Part shown: in pieces, positions 6,835-8,051 of the stretch
Numbering within the stretch: position 1 is the first letter of the stretch
How the letters are laid out: each line of letters starts with the position of its first letter
NCBI GenBank assembly: GCA_963541805.1
Contig: CAUTVF010000041.1
Coordinates: 1-8,051, forward strand
DNA length: 8,051 nt
DNA from: CAUTVF01 sp963541805
GTDB lineage: Bacteria; Pseudomonadota; Alphaproteobacteria; Rs-D84; CASDRH01
Direction of reading: 5' to 3'
Position numbers and translations under genes: made by a program
The notes under the pieces: generated by a model
Seen by the model: only the letters and a program-made list of their open reading frames with translations
Told to the model about the DNA's origin: nothing
Databases searched by the model: none

Positions 6835-7300
6835 TAAATATTTTAATCTGGCAATCAAGGAAGCAAATAAATCTGTTAAATATCATGATGTACCTATTGG
6901 TTGTGTTATTGTTAATAAAAATACTCTGAAAGTTGTTTCTAAGTCTGCAAATTTGGTTGAAAAATATAATAACCCCCTGATGCATGCAGAAATTATTGCG
7001 ATAAAGAAAGCAACAAAAAAAGTTGGTAAAAATTTATCAAATTGTATTGCTTTTGTTACTTTATCCCCATGTGTTATGTGTGCAACTGCGTTTACATACA
7101 CAAGGATTGATGATGTTTATTATTGTACTTTGAATCCTAAATCTGGTAGTTTGGATAAATGTCAATCCTTGGGAGAATTTGACAAAAATTTATATAAAAC
7201 TAAATTTCATTTTATTGAAAATGATTTCACTTCTATCTCAAAACAATTATTAAAAGATTTTTTTAAAAATTTACGAGAATCCAAAAAATTAAACTTATAA
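6821..7300 (+). CDS. tadA: tRNA-specific adenosine deaminase TadA
   Basis: TadA converts A34 to inosine in the anticodon of tRNA-Arg(ACG), needed to read CGN arginine codons. The 159-residue product has the cytidine-deaminase fold signature. DVPIGCVIV (23-31) lies near the N-terminus, HAE with zinc ligand H55 and proton-shuttle E57 follows, and P83-C84-V-M-C87 supplies the other zinc ligands. The following TRIDDVYYCTLNPKSGSL (94-111) occupies the place of the family's ARI..VYYGA.DPK.G segment. It is somewhat divergent: the usual TLEPC reads TLSPC, and the GA pair of YYGA is CT. Other nucleoside deaminases share the zinc motif, but the segment after it and the rsmD context favour TadA. The perfect TATAAT 8 bp upstream and absence of a Shine-Dalgarno suggest a leaderless transcript. 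ssb follows 76 bp downstream. Confidence 0.87.
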   Translation: MNDFNKYFNLAIKEANKSVKYHDVPIGCVIVNKNTLKVVSKSANLVEKYNNPLMHAEIIAIKKATKKVGKNLSNCIAFVTLSPCVMCATAFTYTRIDDVYYCTLNPKSGSLDKCQSLGEFDKNLYKTKFHFIENDFTSISKQLLKDFFKNLRESKKLNL

Positions 7301-7313
7301 ATTGTATTTGTTG

Positions 7314-7341
7314 TTGTCTTTTGAGTTTTATTTGTTAAAAT
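7314..7341 (+). promoter_or_regulatory. Predicted promoter of ssb
   Basis: TTGTCT (7314-7319) and TAAAAT (7336-7341) are 16 bp apart, matching the consensus at 4 of 6 and 5 of 6, and lie in the 76-bp gap after tadA. Transcription would start near 7348, giving a leader of about 30 nt. No alphaproteobacterial SOS box (GTTC-N7-GTTC) is seen here. The local T-richness makes chance matches likely. Confidence 0.35.
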
Positions 7342-7362
7342 TTGCAGTGTATTTGGTAGAGT

Positions 7363-7368
7363 AAGGGG
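7363..7368 (+). promoter_or_regulatory. Ribosome binding site of ssb
   Basis: AAGGGG lies eight bases before the ATG at 7377. It selects the MAGS start over the internal methionine at residue 5. Confidence 0.65.
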
Positions 7369-7376
7369 TTTTTAAA

Positions 7377-7823
7377 ATGGCTGGTAGTATGAATAAGGTT
7401 ATTTTGCTTGGTAATTTAGGCATGGATCCAGAGGTACGTCATTCCCAAGATGGTGGAAAGATTGTTTCTTTTTCCTTGGCAACAACGGAATCATGGAAAA
7501 GTAAAACTGGAGAACGTCAGGATAGAACCGAGTGGCACAGAATTGTTATATTTTCGCAAGGTCTTTGTGAAGTCGCGGAAAAGTATTTGAAAAAAGGTAG
7601 CAAGGTGTATATTGAAGGGCAGATTAGAACCCGTAAATGGCAAGATAATTCTGGACAAGAGAAATATACTACAGAAGTAGTGCTAAGTGGGTATGGTGCA
7701 AATCTTATTATGTGTGATAAAGGTTCATCTGGTTTTGATTCCGCTTCGGATCAAGTTGATGATTCCGCCGTCCCAAACAGGGTAGAGATTGACTCTCTTG
7801 ATGATGAGTTACCTCCTTTCTAA
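7377..7823 (+). CDS. ssb: Single-stranded DNA-binding protein SSB
   Basis: SSB is a homotetrameric OB-fold protein that coats single-stranded DNA during replication, repair and recombination and recruits partners through its acidic tail. The 148-residue product begins MAGSMNKVILLGNLGMDPEV, very like alphaproteobacterial SSBs. The OB fold spans about residues 4-112, with the DNA-stacking aromatics W40, W53 and W88 present. TEWHRIVIF (51-59) and YLKKGSKVYIEGQIRTRKW (70-88) are family signatures. The tail ends DDELPPF, a good match to the partner-binding DDDIPF tip. The linker (about 113-140) is short and lacks the Gly/Pro/Gln richness of longer SSBs. It has a Shine-Dalgarno eight bases upstream and a possible promoter in the gap after tadA. 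Confidence 0.97.
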   Translation: MAGSMNKVILLGNLGMDPEVRHSQDGGKIVSFSLATTESWKSKTGERQDRTEWHRIVIFSQGLCEVAEKYLKKGSKVYIEGQIRTRKWQDNSGQEKYTTEVVLSGYGANLIMCDKGSSGFDSASDQVDDSAVPNRVEIDSLDDELPPF

Positions 7824-7844
7824 AGTTTGATACCGTTGTTATAT

Positions 7845-7883
7845 AAATAAATCGGCACCATCATTTGCTTTGTGTATGGTGCC
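7845..7883 (-). terminator. Hairpin between ssb and the convergent gene, probable terminator
   Basis: GGCACCAT (7854-7861) and ATGGTGCC (7876-7883) form a perfect 8-bp stem with a 14-nt loop. On the minus strand it is followed by GATTTATTTATAT, a loose U-rich tail, so it best fits an intrinsic terminator for the gene ending at 7932. On the plus strand no T tract follows, so its effect on ssb transcripts is less clear. The loop is longer than typical terminators. Confidence 0.5.
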
Positions 7884-7902
7884 TGCCTGGTACTTTGTGT
7901 AT
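7868..7902. repeat. 10-bp direct repeat CTTTGTGTAT
   Basis: CTTTGTGTAT occurs at 7868-7877, overlapping the loop and right stem of the hairpin, and again at 7893-7902, 25 bp on. The pair lies wholly in the 108-bp intergenic stretch. It may mark a small local duplication; no function is evident. Confidence 0.4.
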
Positions 7903-7931
7903 TGAATTTCTTGATTACCTCTGTACTAGGC

Positions 7932-8051
7932 TTACTTCAGATCTTTTGATTTAATAATATTTTTTATATTATCAACTTCTATTTTGAATGATTCCAAATT
8001 CTTACCCTCTAAAATATCGGTAGATGGAAGAGATACATATATCGGATTTAC
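7932..8051 (-). CDS. C-terminal fragment of an unidentified protein
   Basis: The last 39 codons and TAA stop of a minus-strand gene enter from the right edge. This is the only frame open across the 120 bp. The fragment begins VNPIYVSLPSTDILEGKNLE and ends KSKDLK, with composition typical of coding sequence in this window (Lys, Asn, Ile, Glu rich, hydrophilic, probably helical at the end). It carries no motif that I can name. It converges on ssb, with a hairpin terminator in the gap. An open frame of this length could occur by chance in AT-rich DNA, hence moderate confidence. Confidence 0.6.
   Translation of the reverse strand, partial: VNPIYVSLPSTDILEGKNLESFKIEVDNIKNIIKSKDLK

Noticed and set aside
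6799..6858. Longer N-terminus for RsmD beginning at the ATG at 6858
   Set aside because: It would overlap tadA by 38 bp, add 20 residues not found in the family, and bypass the -10 box just before the ATG at 6798.
6752..7101. Minus-strand open frames over the start of tadA (6752-6985 and 6883-7101)
   Set aside because: They overlap conserved TadA sequence and read as shadows without any motif.
7301..7376. SOS (LexA) operator upstream of ssb
   Set aside because: No GTTC-N7-GTTC or related alphaproteobacterial SOS box is present in the gap.

Overview
The window comes from an AT-rich bacterial genome, most probably an alphaproteobacterium. The SSB begins with the MAGS(V/M)NKVIL start usual in that class. 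The DnaE start (FVHLR..H.AYSLLEGAI) and the rsmD/tadA neighbourhood also fit. An uncultured, gut-type or host-associated AT-rich alphaproteobacterial lineage is a reasonable guess, but the window cannot fix the taxon.

Layout. On the minus strand, from right to left: rsmD (16S rRNA m2G966 methyltransferase), a 950-codon gene for an exported cysteine-rich protein that I do not recognise, secA (preprotein translocase ATPase) and, 13 bp after it, the first 112 codons of dnaE (DNA polymerase III alpha), cut by the left edge. On the plus strand: tadA (tRNA adenosine deaminase), divergent from rsmD, followed by ssb. At the right edge, convergent with ssb, lie the last 39 codons of an unidentified minus-strand gene.

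How the parts relate. Most genes are core housekeeping: replication (dnaE, ssb), translation (rsmD, tadA) and secretion (secA). The accessory element is the large Cys-rich protein between rsmD and secA. It has an N-terminal signal or anchor segment, a basic ARSGS repeat region, 28 cysteines and two recurring cysteine motifs, so it is a likely Sec substrate folded by disulfides outside the cytoplasm. Being next to secA need not mean a functional link.

Regulatory structure visible in the DNA: rsmD and tadA start codons are 22 bp apart and appear to be served by one symmetric promoter whose two -10 boxes overlap, which would make both mRNAs leaderless. secA has its own promoter and a good ribosome binding site, with an operator-like palindrome over the -10 box. 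A perfect 9-bp inverted repeat ends 8 bp before the start of the Cys-rich gene. A perfect 8-bp hairpin lies between ssb and the convergent gene. No intergenic stretch exceeds about 210 bp. I saw no tRNA, rRNA, CRISPR array or insertion sequence.
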